Positions 34,728-46,074 of a DNA stretch of 64,000 bases are shown here, one piece after another. Origin of the DNA: Tragulus kanchil (lineage: Eukaryota; Chordata; Mammalia; Artiodactyla; Tragulidae); NCBI GenBank assembly GCA_022376925.1, contig JAIOJX010000005.1, positions 8,584,501 to 8,648,500 of the forward strand, given 5' to 3'. A model generated the notes under the pieces. The model was not told the origin of the DNA. It searched no databases and saw only the letters and a list, made by a program, of their open reading frames with translations. The number at the start of each line of letters is the position of its first letter. The first letter of the stretch is position 1. A program made the translations under genes and the position numbers.

Positions 34728-36260
34728 GTGTGGGTGGCGGTCAGTTTGCCCCACTTAAGGATCTCTGTTCAGTGTAGGCGACACAGTGTTTTTGAGGCGG
34801 TTGCTGAAGTTGTCTGAAAGTGTATCTGTGAATTTGTTTAGAGGAAGCATAAAGTATTTTCAGTAAATGTGGAAATATACCAGTTAATATGTTACTAGAT
34901 TAGTGGAAACACTCAAATGTCTCCGTGCACTGAGGCAGCAGCTGTTAACCAGCTCCTCTCCTGAGCGTGGGGGGCTTGTTTTCAGTCTTTACTTTCATGG
35001 CACAAATGTTGAGCTTACATAATCACCCTTTCTCGAGTTTTGAGAATGAATTAAGCAGTTTTGAAAAAATGCTCCTCCCTCTTGCATACCGATGTCGTCT
35101 GGGAGAGCTTCACCACACGTGCCGTTTGTGGATGGCGTCAGATGTGCTGGTTTAGAGAGAACGCTCTTCACGCCTCACGGCCGTGCCGCTGGAATCCTGC
35201 TGAAAGTTCAGTGCTGTCAGCAAGTCAAGAGGGCGTGGGCCTCCTCCGGGTTTATTTTTTAGATTATGTCCTGTACTGATGTGTGTCTCCCGTCGGTGAC
35301 ATAGCTACTGTCCCCTTTTGGGGACTGCATGTTGGTATGGGGCTGAAACTGGAAATCGGTGTAACCTACATACGTAGGAGGAGAAGCTGTAGTGTATGAT
35401 CACCATATGCATAACACTTTTTCTCCTAAACATGCCCTATATTGGCCATTTCTAAAAATCGTCACTTTCTTTATAGCCCTTTATGAATGAATGATAACTT
35501 CATAGTACTGTTGGTAGTGAAAGGTTTCCTTTGCTTTTAAATTAATGTATCTGTGCATCGTCGCTAAGTATCTTTGGGAAGGAATATTTTAAAGTTCTTT
35601 CCATAGAAGGCGAAAGAGAAGCACTTGTTTGAATAGTAATCAAAAAGGATTTACCTTGAATCCTGGATGGGTTGATAGTTTAATGGTTGATGCTTTCTTA
35701 GTATTTGTGATAGCCCGTGCATTGACAGTGGAGGAATTTTAAAAGGTCTGGCTGTCTCCCAAACACACACACACACACACAAGCTCTGCCTATTTAGATG
35801 AACAATATAAAGTTCCACAGTATTTTTCGTTTTAGTCATTTAATTAACTGAAGTTCATAGGATTGATTCTACCACGAAGTATTAGCACTAACTCGAATCA
35901 TTCTAGAACGAGGAGACCCAATTTTATCTTAATCCAGTAAGATGTTTTTATTTACATAGCAAAAACTGTAGTTCACCTGATATGTATTAAAAACTCACTT
36001 TCAAATTGTGTTAGCTCTCAGACCGCTGATGAGTCATTCCCTGAACCGCAGTGCAGGTTCTGAAAGCTCAGCGATGCCGTGGTGCCTTGGAAGTGAAGAT
36101 CCTTGCGCGGAGCGAACCCAGCAGGCCTGGGGATTGGTGGGCCTGTGGCTGGGCGTTCAGAGCCGAGGCAGGAGGGCACGGAGCTAGCTCCCCGTGGCGG
36201 AGGAAAAGGTCTTTCGTCCTTGACTATGACAGAGGACAACCACTTGCATTATATTATCAT
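34728..36260 (+). other. Presumed 3' UTR, no feature except (CA)n
   Basis: A (CA)n microsatellite occupies 35762-35780. No frame or repeat family was recognised in the remainder. Confidence 0.35.
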
Positions 36261-36504
36261 GATGTGGGCATTTGTCTTTTTTTTTTTTTCTTTTTCCAAG
36301 TGAGTTTGAAATGGGAGAAAGTGTAATGAAGACAGTTAAATGTGGCATTTGAAAACCCGATTCTGTTGTCCCCTGGAGAGGCTTGCGTGGACTGTGAGCT
36401 TCGTGGTGTAGCCCCAGGCAGACACTTCATGTAACGTGTAGGAATATGTTTACCATCAGGGATTTGCTTTTTTAACTCCAGAAATACTTAATGTACTGTG
36501 AAAC

Positions 36505-36665
36505 TTTAAGACAAGAAGAAGACCCTTTGGAGGGATAATGCACAAAAACAAAGGCGTGTGTGTGAAGCGACCTGCAGCGTGTGAGCACCATTTCCCCCTT
36601 CTGTTAAGACTGTAAACTACGCTGTATGAACACGTGTACTGCATGTTTACACACTACAGTTTAAT
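36505..36665 (+). repeat. Diverged repeat B (related to 33440-33600)
   Basis: Shared islands are AATGCACAAAA, GTGTGAGCACCATTTCCCCC, TTAAGACTGTAAACTACGC and TACTGCATGTTTACACACTA, in the same order and spacing as repeat A. It is copied at about 37601-37761 by duplication 11. Confidence 0.7.
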
Positions 36666-36713
36666 ATTAAAGGGTTATTTAAAATGTATGTTTATTTATA
36701 ATACCTAACAACC

Positions 36714-36721
36714 TGTAAATA
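36714..36721 (+). promoter_or_regulatory. Pumilio-type element TGTAAATA in presumed 3' UTR
   Basis: TGTAAATA fits the PUM-binding consensus UGUANAUA in the RNA. It is duplicated at 37810-37817. An eight-base motif occurs by chance in AT-rich DNA, so its function is only suggested by position. Confidence 0.35.
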
Positions 36722-37230
36722 TTGTATAGTATTGATTTTTAATTTTATATAAGCAATTTTTTTATTTCCAAGTCATGTAGACATCTCATGGTGTATATAG
36801 TATAATTTCTCGGAGAACACAAACTTGGTGGTGAATTTTAATTATGGTGTAATTCATTGTGGTCATACATTGGGTTTAATTGTGGTAAGCATAGACATGT
36901 CGATCCTTACTTTCGATTCTTTTCTCACCACTCGTTGTCTTCAAAGGGCAGCAATAAATATATGCAAGTTATTTTTGATGACGGAACATTGATCTGCCGG
37001 GACAAGGTCTAGACGCCAGTCCATTGCTTTAAAGAAACGATGCGCAGTGAAGATCATCCGGTGTCGAATCTCAGGACCGTCTCTGAGGTCCATGTGTGTC
37101 TCTCCTCTTTGTCCCATACAGGGTGAACTCTCTCCTGGTACACACAGGACAACTGTCAAAAGCGAATCCAGCACTTCAATGTCATTACACAGAATTTATG
37201 GGGTCAAAAATTTGTAATATACAGTATTTT

Positions 37231-37290
37231 AATAAAATTTCTGTATTCAATTTCATGCACTTATATATAAATAAACCTGTCTTTAAAAGC
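37231..37290 (+). terminator. TMEM170B: Candidate polyadenylation site (two AATAAA signals)
   Basis: AATAAA occurs at 37231-37236 and 37270-37275, followed within 30 bp by a GT-rich GGGGCGTGTGACTCTTT stretch that could serve as the downstream element. The same arrangement recurs at 38327-38332 and 38366-38371. Assignment to TMEM170B rests on strand and position. Confidence 0.5.
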
Positions 37291-38448
37291 TTTATGGGGC
37301 GTGTGACTCTTTAGGGCCTGTTCTTTCAACTCATTCATTGCAGACTCAAGTGATCTTTTTGATGTGGGCATTTGTCTTTTTTTTTTTTTTTTCCAAGTGA
37401 GTTTGAAATGGGAGAAAGTGTAATGAAGACAGTTAAATGTGGCATTTGAAAACCCGATTCTGTTGTCCCTGGAGAGGCTTGCGTGGACTGTGAGCTTCGT
37501 GGTGTAGCCCCAGGCAGACACTTCATGTAACGTGTAGGAATATGTTTACCATCAGGGATTTGCTTTTTTAACTCCAGAAATACTTAATGTACTGTGAAAC
37601 TTTAAGACAAGAAGAAGACCCTTTGGAGGGATAATGCACAAAAACAAAGGCGTGTGTGTGAAGCGACCTGCAGCGTGTGAGCACCATTTCCCCCTTCTGT
37701 TAAGACTGTAAACTACGCTGTATGAACACGTGTACTGCATGTTTACACACTACAGTTTAATATTAAAGGGTTATTTAAAATGTATGTTTATTTATAATAC
37801 CTAACAACCTGTAAATATTGTATAGTATTGATTTTTAATTTTATATAAGCAATTTTTTTATTTCCAAGTCATGTAGACATCTCATGGTGTATATAGTATA
37901 ATTTCTCGGAGAACACAAACTTGGTGGTGAATTTTAATTATGGTGTAATTCATTGTGGTCATACATTGGGTTTAATTGTGGTAAGCATAGACATGTCGAT
38001 CCTTACTTTCGATTCTTTTCTCACCACTCGTTGTCTTCAAAGGGCAGCAATAAATATATGCAAGTTATTTTTGATGACGGAACATTGATCTGCCGGGACA
38101 AGGTCTAGACGCCAGTCCATTGCTTTAAAGAAACGATGCGCAGTGAAGATCATCCGGTGTCGAATCTCAGGACCGTCTCTGAGGTCCATGTGTGTCTCTC
38201 CTCTTTGTCCCATACAGGGTGAACTCTCTCCTGGTACACACAGGACAACTGTCAAAAGCGAATCCAGCACTTCAATGTCATTACACAGAATTTATGGGGT
38301 CAAAAATTTGTAATATACAGTATTTTAATAAAATTTCTGTATTCAATTTCATGCACTTATATATAAATAAACCTGTCTTTAAAAGCTTTATGGGGCGTGT
38401 GACTCTTTAGGGCCTGTTCTTTCAACTCATTCATTGCAGACTCAAGTG

Positions 38449-39514
38449 TTTCCCCTCACCCCTTTTCTCAGGTTTTCTGAACCAGTTTTACACTGGATTT
38501 GGAAGATAGCACTGAAAAGCTAAGAAGTTTAAGAGACCAGCTGGGCCTAATTCATAGTTTTACAGAGGACCAATGTGAGGCCATGTAAGCATCTACTTCT
38601 AAGAATTACTGTTTTAAAGAGCCCATTGTCACCTTTATTAATAAATGACTACCCTTTAGTGAGTGGTTAGAGTAGTTAAATGTCTGTTAGACACCTCATA
38701 AGCATTCTTTAACACTTAGGTAACCTTTTAGGTTAAGGTTACCTAAAGGTAAACCTTTAGATCACAAGTGAAGCATTTGAGGTTCAGAGAGGGTGAGCAG
38801 ATTCTCAAGGTCACACAGCCAGTAACACTGAGCTGAGCCTTTTCTTACTCTGTTACCTATATCTTCCCCCCACTGAACTGTAATAAGATCTCATTGACAA
38901 AGGCCAGATGACATTACGGGGATTTGAAAAATTATTAACTCAGGATTTGTTTTGCCAAATCTAGACATACTGTGAACTTTTGTTGGGGATTCATAAGGCA
39001 TGTTATTAGGTACCCAATTAGCTTCCACTGTTCTCTGGCCTAAGAAGAGATTGAGGCCAACCAGTCACTGTAATTGTTTACAAACCATGCTGGAATAAAA
39101 CCTTGCTTAATTTTAAAAGTTGTTCAAGGAAAGTGGAAGTAAACATTTTTTGCACATATACTGACTTATTTCCTGTATTGCTTCATTAAAATGTACTTTC
39201 TTTTTTCTAGCTTCCTCGGTCATATGAATTACAAAATTATTAAATATGTTTCTTTCCTTACCATGAGTCTTAAAAAGTTCTTAAAATATAAATTTTGAGG
39301 TTAAAAAGAAATTTTCTCTTTTGATTTTATTCATTTTGGCTCTTGAAGTAATGTTTTTATAATATTTTTGTAAAAGGAAATCTATCTTTGGATAGTTTGG
39401 TAGTTACTGAGCATTGAAAGAAAGCATTGCATTTTATATCTGTTGCCACTTGCTTAGAACAAGACCAGAGGGAAAGGAAGTCTAGACGATGCTCAGTTCT
39501 TACACAGAGCTTGT
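38449..39514 (+). other. Intergenic, with a MIR
   Basis: Outside the MIR I see only AT-rich unassigned sequence. Confidence 0.4.
38690..38870 (+). mobile_element. MIR SINE fragment
   Basis: TTGAGGTTCAGAGAGGGTGA and TCAAGGTCACACAGCCAGTA are the conserved MIR core. Just 5' of it lies a small inverted repeat, GGTAACCTTTTAGG / GGTTACCTAAAGGTAAACC. Confidence 0.75.
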
Positions 39515-39800
39515 TTTCTTTCTTTTACGTTTGTCTGTTTATTTTTGGCTCTCCCTGGGCCTTTGGTGCCCCATGCCGCTCTCTCTAGTTTTGGTGAACC
39601 GGGGCTACTCTTCACTGGCTTGAGGGGTCCTCATTGCAATGACTTCTCTTGTGGAGCGCGGTCACTGCATCACCCATAGTTGTGGTGTGCCGGCTTAATT
39701 GCCCCACAGCGTATGGAATCTTCCTGGATTAGGGGTCGAACTCATGTTCCCTGTATTGGCTGGCGGAATCTTAGCCACCGGACCACCAGAGAAATCCTGA
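39515..39800 (-). mobile_element. Old CHR-type SINE, antisense
   Basis: CTGTTTATTTTTGGCTCTCC, TTGTGGAGCGCGGTCACTGC, TGGAATCTTCCTGGATTAGG and CCACCAGAGAAATCC follow the CHR-2 order in reverse but are well diverged. Confidence 0.75.
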
Positions 39801-40105
39801 GCTTGGTTTCTTTTTTTCTTTTCTTTTTTTTGGCCACTTCTATTGATCTTTCATTTATCTGTTTCCATCCATCTTTGTTCCTTGGCCTGTGTGGGTCTCC
39901 CATCGCAGTGGTCTCTCTCGCTGCAGAGTACAGGCTCTGGGCGCATGCACTCCAGAGCTCCTGCTTGGTAGTTGGACACATCGGTCCAGCTGCTCCGCGG
40001 CATGTGGGATCTTCCCAAGCCAGGGATCGAACTGGCGCCACTTGCACTGCAAGGCGGTGTCCTTACCCACTGGACCGCCAGGGAAGCCCCCTGAGCTTGA
40101 TTTCT
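39796..40105 (-). mobile_element. CHR-type SINE, antisense, 16-bp target-site duplication
   Basis: The element (39812-40089) inserted at the head end of an older CHR SINE. The flanks CCTGAGCTTGGTTTCT (39796-39811) and CCTGAGCTTGATTTCT (40090-40105) differ at one base. Its right half recurs at 41025-41179 because of duplication 12. Confidence 0.92.
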
Positions 40106-40187
40106 GATGGAGAATGAGTTCTCGTGGCGGAAGATTGTCCTAGACTTATCTAGTGGATACTTACATCATCTGTGTTTCAAGGCTGTG

Positions 40188-40392
40188 TGTGTGCTCAGTC
40201 ACTCAATCATGCCAGGCTCTTTCGTGGCCCCATGGACTGTAGCCTTCCAAGATCCTCTGTCCATGAGATTTTCCAGGCAATACTGGGAGTTGACATGCCC
40301 TCCTGCAGGGGATCTTCTGGACCTAGGGATTGAACCCACATGCCTTGCATCTCCCGCATTGGCAGGCAGATTGTTTACCAGGAGCACCACCT
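40188..40392 (-). mobile_element. Bov-tA SINE, antisense (copied at 41278-41482)
   Basis: GTGTGCTCAGTCACTCAATC, CCATGGACTGTAGCCTTCCA, GGATCTTCTGGACCTAGGGA and TTTACCAGGAGCACCACC. The head is shortened. Confidence 0.9.
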
Positions 40393-40604
40393 TTGACGTT
40401 GAACCCTTGTAAATTCATAAAATAGTACCTAAAATTTTAGGGTACAAAGATAAAGGTAAACAGGACCTGGGGGCAGATCTTTGAGGAGTAGAATTGGGGT
40501 TCACATCCAGCTCGCAGCAGACTCTTATCAGAAAAATCTGTTCTATTTCACTGTTCTTGTTTATCTATTTTTTACTTTCTATTATTCACTGTTACTGGGA
40601 CTTC

Positions 40605-40812
40605 CTTGGTGGTTCAGTAGTAGAGAATGTGCCTGCCCATGCAGGAGATGCCAGTTCATTCCCTGGTGGGGAAGATCCCCTGGAGAAGGAAATGATGATC
40701 CACTTCAGTATTCTTGCCTGGGAAATTCCACGGGCAGAGGAGCCTGGCGGGTTGCAGCCCCTGGAACTGCGAAAGAGTCAGATACGACTGAGTGACTAAA
40801 CAACAATAACAA
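40605..40812 (+). mobile_element. Bov-tA SINE (copied at 41695-41902)
   Basis: TGGGACTTCCTTGGTGGTTC head, CCCCTGGAGAAGGAAATGAT, and tail GAGTCAGATACGACTGAGTG with (CAA)-rich end. The flanks ATTCACTGTTA (before) and ATTCATTGTTA (after) suggest a target-site duplication with one mismatch. Confidence 0.9.
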
Positions 40813-42106
40813 TTCATTGTTATCAGACCTTTTTTCTTTGGGCTGATTTTATGAATATTCTCCAGATTCAGAGTTCTGGGAGCTGATTTACAAAATAGAA
40901 ATACATCAGTTGATTTTCCTGCAAAGGAAGAGTTTTATCACTAGATGGTGTAAGAGTTCTGTTTCATTTTCCCCTGACATTTGTCTTAGCCATTCTTATC
41001 TGTGAACCAACCCTAAATTATGTACTCTGGGCGCATGCCCTCCAGAGCTCCTGCTTGGTAGTTGGACACATCGGTCCAGCTGCTCCGCGGCATGTGGGAT
41101 CTTCCCAAGCCAGGGATCGAACTGGCGCCACTTGCACTGCAAGGCGGTGTCCTTACCCACTGGACCGCCAGGGAAGCCCCCTGAGCTTGATTTCTGATGG
41201 AGAATGAGTTCTCGTGGCGGAAGATTGTCCTAGACTTATCTAGTGGATACTTACATCATCTGTGTTTCAAGGCTGTGTGTGTGCTCAGTCACTCAATCAT
41301 GCCAGGCTCTTTCGTGGCCCCATGGACTGTAGCCTTCCAAGATCCTCTGTCCATGAGATTTTCCAGGCAATACTGGGAGTTGACATGCCCTCCTGCAGGG
41401 GATCTTCTGGACCTAGGGATTGAACCCACATGCCTTGCATCTCCCGCATTGGCAGGCAGATTGTTTACCAGGAGCACCACCTTTGACGTTGAACCCTTGT
41501 AAATTCATAAAATAGTACCTAAAATTTTAGGGTACAAAGATAAAGGTAAACAGGACCTGGGGGCAGATCTTTGAGGAGTAGAATTGGGGTTCACATCCAG
41601 CTCGCAGCAGACTCTTATCAGAAAAATCTGTTCTATTTCACTGTTCTTGTTTATCTATTTTTTACTTTCTATTATTCACTGTTACTGGGACTTCCTTGGT
41701 GGTTCAGTAGTAGAGAATGTGCCTGCCCATGCAGGAGATGCCAGTTCATTCCCTGGTGGGGAAGATCCCCTGGAGAAGGAAATGATGATCCACTTCAGTA
41801 TTCTTGCCTGGGAAATTCCACGGGCAGAGGAGCCTGGCGGGTTGCAGCCCCTGGAACTGCGAAAGAGTCAGATACGACTGAGTGACTAAACAACAATAAC
41901 AATTCATTGTTATCAGACCTTTTTTCTTTGGGCTGATTTTATGAATATTCTCCAGATTCAGAGTTCTGGGAGCTGATTTACAAAATAGAAATACATCAGT
42001 TGATTTTCCTGCAAAGGAAGAGTTTTATCACTAGATGGTGTAAGAGTTCTGTTTCATTTTCCCCTGACATTTGTCTTAGCCATTCTTATCTGTGAACCAA
42101 CCCTAA

Positions 42107-43526
42107 TTAAATTAGCCTGTACCTCTGGACTCATTTCCATAAGATATAGTAATGTATTTTTTTTTCTGGTAAAGATGCACATGAGGGAATGAAATAGAAA
42201 AATCAAGTTTCCATGTTAACACTAACTGAATTAAATAAAAAAGGTTAAGATCCAGTGTTTAGGGGTCCTTTGCAAATTGGAAAACCACATTAACTTTATG
42301 ATTTTGGCACGTCATTAATCTGGACCTTGATTTATGTGTTTTTGAAAAATTCATGTGCCAGCTCAATGGTCTTTTAAAAGTGTATATGCGTGTGGTTTTT
42401 AATTGCATAGCTGGTCAGCGGTTGGGATATAAGGGCTATACCAACGTATCACAATCGGTCTTGTGCCATGAGACTTGGTTTTGCCATTCTTGTTCTGCTC
42501 TTTAGGATTTTAACTTGGCCAAGTTGTTTTACTTCTGTAATCTCCAGTTTTTGCATCTGTAAACGAGGGTACTATGTCCTGTTGCATTTTACTCTCACCA
42601 TTTGTTCTTATTTGAAGGAAAGGGAAAGGTGCTTTAAAAAAAAAAAAAAAGCCGTTTACCTGGCCATGCACAGGTCTTTCATGAGAACCGGGCAGCTGTT
42701 GGGACAAATGCCAGTATAAGAGCAGACTTGAGGTAGCCACAGCAGCCTGCGGGCGTGGCGAGAGCCCAGCGGGGTCGGACCACTGCCTGGGTAACCCACG
42801 ACTGGCTCCCTCTCCTGCCACAATGCTTTGTCTCCAGACCTTTTAAGAAAGGAGGCAGAAAGGCCCAGGTGTGTTCCCACGTGATCATACTGGGGACATT
42901 AACCTGTTTTCTTCTATCCGAGATCTCTTCCTTAGGGTGGAGAGTTTCGATCATAGGTGGGTACACAGCAGTCGGCGGAATGATCCTTATCAGCTGAGGT
43001 GCCTCCACGTCGCCCTGGCTTCCAAGATTCCGCCTCACTAAGCAGAGTATCTTTTTCGTCGTGAAACCCACAGGATCTTCGAGACCCTCCTGCCCCTTCA
43101 TTGGCTCAAGCCCAGCATCAAGCATTGGCACCGGGAAAGGTGCCAAGCCAAAGCGAAACATGTGAGTCTTCCTGAATAGTTTGAAACCAAAACAGACGGA
43201 AAGAAAAAAGAAAGTACCGTCTTGGTATCACGGGAACGGGAGGCTGTGTCTGCCATCTGCAGACTGGGGCCTGCAGTGTGTCAGCAGCAGGTTGGGGTCT
43301 TTGAGGGAAGAAAGGACTAGCATGCTGATTAACCTCCAAACCAGGATGAAGTGAAAACCATGCCCACCCATGACATCAGAAATCTGGCTGTGGTGTCTGC
43401 ATCGGGGAAGCTGTTAAGAGCTTGCACAGAAGTTAAATGACAGCAGTGCCATCAATAAAGACCAGTCTGACGTTTTGTGTCAGCCCCTGTACGATGAAAG
43501 GACAGGACTGACAAGCAACCCCCAAA
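42107..43526 (+). other. Intergenic, with a MIR trace and an unexplained minus-strand frame
   Basis: About 42465-42600 carries MIR-like sequence (GCCAAGTTGTTTTACTTCTG, GCATCTGTAAACGAGGG). A 160-codon minus-strand frame spans 42679-43161; I do not recognise its peptide and see no splice or promoter support. A processed pseudogene or old repeat is possible. Confidence 0.4.
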
Positions 43527-43747
43527 GAATTTATTGTTGCTGTTTGGTCCATCAGCTGTGTCTGACTCTTTGGGACCCCATGGACTGTAACCCACCAGGC
43601 TCCTCTGTCCGTGGGATTTCCCAGGTAAGAACACTGGAGTGGGGGGCCGTTTCCTTCTTCAGAGCATCTTACCCACCCAGGGGCCCAACCTGCGTCTCCT
43701 GCATTGGCAGGCGGGCTCTTCACCGCTGAGCCACCAGAGAAGTCTCA
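43527..43747 (-). mobile_element. Bov-tA SINE, antisense (partly copied at 44669-44838)
   Basis: CAGCTGTGTCTGACTCTTTG, CCATGGACTGTAACCCACCA, AAGAACACTGGAGTGGGGGG and GCTGAGCCACCAGAGAAGTC. Duplication 13 begins inside it, so the second copy lacks the tail. Confidence 0.9.
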
Positions 43748-45757
43748 CTTTACAGGTGTCTCTTATTTTAAAGTGTTTCTTTCTCCAATAAAAACCTTGA
43801 CTTGGGCTTCCCTGGTGGTCCAGTGGGTAAGGATACCGCCTTGCAGTGCAAGGGGCGCTGGTTCAATCCCTGGCCTGGGAAGATCCCATGTGCTGTGGAG
43901 CGGCTGGACCGATGTGTCCAACTACCGAGCCGGAGCTCTGGAGCGCATGCGCCCAGAGCTGGTGCTCTGCAGCGAGAGAGGCCACTGTGATGGGAGGCCC
44001 ACACAGGCCAAAGATAAATAAATGTAAAATCAGTAGAAGTGGCCAAAACAAAAAGCTTAAAAAAACCCAAAACACACTGTCTTTACTCACCATTTCCAGA
44101 AGAGGGCGGAGGCAGTCAAGAGTCAGAGGGTTTCTTTCCACACAGAATAGATGGAGAATTAAGAGGGATCAAGTAGACAAGATTTTTTTCCAAAATAAAG
44201 TCCTGAAAGTTAACTAAATCAACCCTTCAAATAGGTTCTGTCAGTAAAGCCAGGCTTTTCCACAAGCTGAAATGAGGACTATCAAGCTAAAAATAACTAA
44301 ATTTGTTTTCCTTCAATATGCATTCAGTGTCTTTAATACTGGAACATAACAAACATCAACTTGAGAAATGTATCCAATCATTTGATGAGGTTCCAGTTTT
44401 ATGATGTGCACCTCAAAAAATTCGATGGTGATCTGGGCTGCTAGTAACCCTCGTCTGGGCTCAGCCTTTTGTCCACAGCTCCCTGTAACTCTGGCTTTGT
44501 GTATGCTGATAAATATGATTAAAAAAAAAAAGGCCCAGTCTCTTTACAATTTCCTAGCTTATCATTTTATTTAAGTCACAGTGAAACATGGGTCAGACTA
44601 AATGTAGGCAGCGTGTAATCAGTATGTCCTGAAGAACCCTCATCCGAGAGACTTGTGAGAAAAAGAAGCCATGGACTGTAACCCACCAGGCTCCTCTGTC
44701 CGTGGGATTTCCCAGGTAAGAACACTGGAGTGGGGGGCCGTTTCCTTCTTCAGAGCATCTTACCCACCCAGGGGCCCAACCTGCGTCTCCTGCATTGGCA
44801 GGCGGGCTCTTCACCGCTGAGCCACCAGAGAAGTCTCACTTTACAGGTGTCTCTTATTTTAAAGTGTTTCTTTCTCCAATAAAAACCTTGACTTGGGCTT
44901 CCCTGGTGGTCCAGTGGGTAAGGATACCGCCTTGCAGTGCAAGGGGCGCTGGTTCAATCCCTGGCCTGGGAAGATCCCATGTGCTGTGGAGCGGCTGGAC
45001 CGATGTGTCCAACTACCGAGCCGGAGCTCTGGAGCGCATGCGCCCAGAGCTGGTGCTCTGCAGCGAGAGAGGCCACTGTGATGGGAGGCCCACACAGGCC
45101 AAAGATAAATAAATGCAAAATCAGTAGAAGTGGCCAAAACAAAAAGCTTAAAAAAACCCAAAACACACTGTCTTTACTCACCATTTCCAGAAGAGGGCGG
45201 AGGCAGTCAAGAGTCAGAGGGTTTCTTTCCACACAGAATAGATGGAGAATTAAGAGGGATCAAGTAGACAAGATTTTTTTCCAAAATAAAGTCCTGAAAG
45301 TTAACTAAATCAACCCTTCAAATAGGTTCTGTCAGTAAAGCCAGGCTTTTTCCACAAGCTGAAATGAGGACTATCAAGCTAAAAATAACTAAATTTGTTT
45401 TCCTTCAATATGCATTCAGTGTCTTTAATACTGGAACATAACAAACATCAACTTGAGAAATGTATCCAATCATTTGATGAGGTTCCAGTTTTATGATGTG
45501 CACCTCAAAAAATTCGATGGTGATCTGGGCTGCTAGTAACCCTCGTCTGGGCTCAGCCTTTTGTCCACAGCTCCCTGTAACTCTGGCTTTGTGTATGCTG
45601 ATAAATATGATTAAAAAAAAAAAAAAAGGCCCAGTCTCTTTACAATTTCCCTAGCTTATCATTTTTATTTAAGTCACAGTGAAACATGGGTCAGACTAAA
45701 TGTAGGCAGCGTGTAATCAGTATGTCCTGAAGAACTCTCATCCGGAGAGACTTGTGA
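43576..45757 (+). repeat. Tandem duplication 13 (period about 1091 bp)
   Basis: Copy 1 is 43576-44668 and copy 2 is 44669-45757. Differences are a T/C change in the SINE tail (AAATGTAAAATC against AAATGCAAAATC), a T-run change in CTTTTCCACAAG, and A-run lengths near 44519/45613. The join lies inside a Bov-tA. Confidence 0.95.
43804..44063 (+). mobile_element. CHR-type SINE (copied at 44895-45154)
   Basis: GGGCTTCCCTGGTGGTCCAG head, GGTTCAATCCCTGGCCTGGG, and tail AGAAGTGGCCAAAACAAAAA. Frames through this element on both strands recur at every CHR SINE in the window and are not genes. Confidence 0.92.
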
Positions 45758-46074
45758 GAAAAAGAAGAATCAGCTGGACTGAGTTTGTTCAAATGTATTT
45801 CCTGGGTCCCTATCTTAGAGGTTCACAATTCACACAAACATATTGAAAGACTTTGAAAAGTTTTGGGTTAGGAAGCCCTATTTGACTTTGTATCATCACC
45901 GTGAATTTTCTCAAAAGTGTCTATTGCAGTAAGAGAAATCTTGCTAGCTGATTCTGTGGATATGTAGAAAGTCCTTCCAAGCGTATTTTAGAAGTTACAT
46001 GTGGCATCCCCAGGTCGATCTCTGGCTCAGTCACACTCAGTCTGGAGCAGGCTTTTACTATCTAGGGCTGTTTT

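Larger units (their letters stand above)
25653..37290 (+). other. TMEM170B: Presumed TMEM170B 3' UTR (inferred extent)
   Basis: The stop codon is followed by sequence without further exons. A convincing 3'-end signature first appears near 37.23-37.28 kb: two AATAAA signals and a GT-rich downstream stretch. Long 3' UTRs occur in this gene family's mRNAs as I recall, but the extent here is inference. The interval includes tandem duplications 8-11, one Bov-tA and one CHR SINE. An earlier polyadenylation site is possible. Confidence 0.4.
36261..38448 (+). repeat. Tandem duplication 11 (period about 1096-1100 bp)
   Basis: Copy 1 is 36261-37360 and copy 2 is 37361-38448. Both begin GATGTGGGCATTTGTCTTTT. 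Differences are the T-run structure just after the start and one C (TGTCCCCTGG against TGTCCCTGG). It carries the candidate 3'-end signals twice. Confidence 0.95.
39935..42106 (+). repeat. Tandem duplication 12 (period 1090 bp)
   Basis: Copy 1 is 39935-41024 and copy 2 is 41025-42106. It starts inside a CHR SINE, so the second copy of that SINE lacks its poly(T) end. One base differs near the start (GCATGCACTCC against GCATGCCCTCC). Both copies carry two Bov-tA elements. Confidence 0.95.

Noticed and set aside
39680..40117. 145-codon frame and similar frames at 4337, 24229, 31236, 43768 and 44859
   Set aside because: All run through CHR SINEs and give the same peptide fragments; they are SINE translations.
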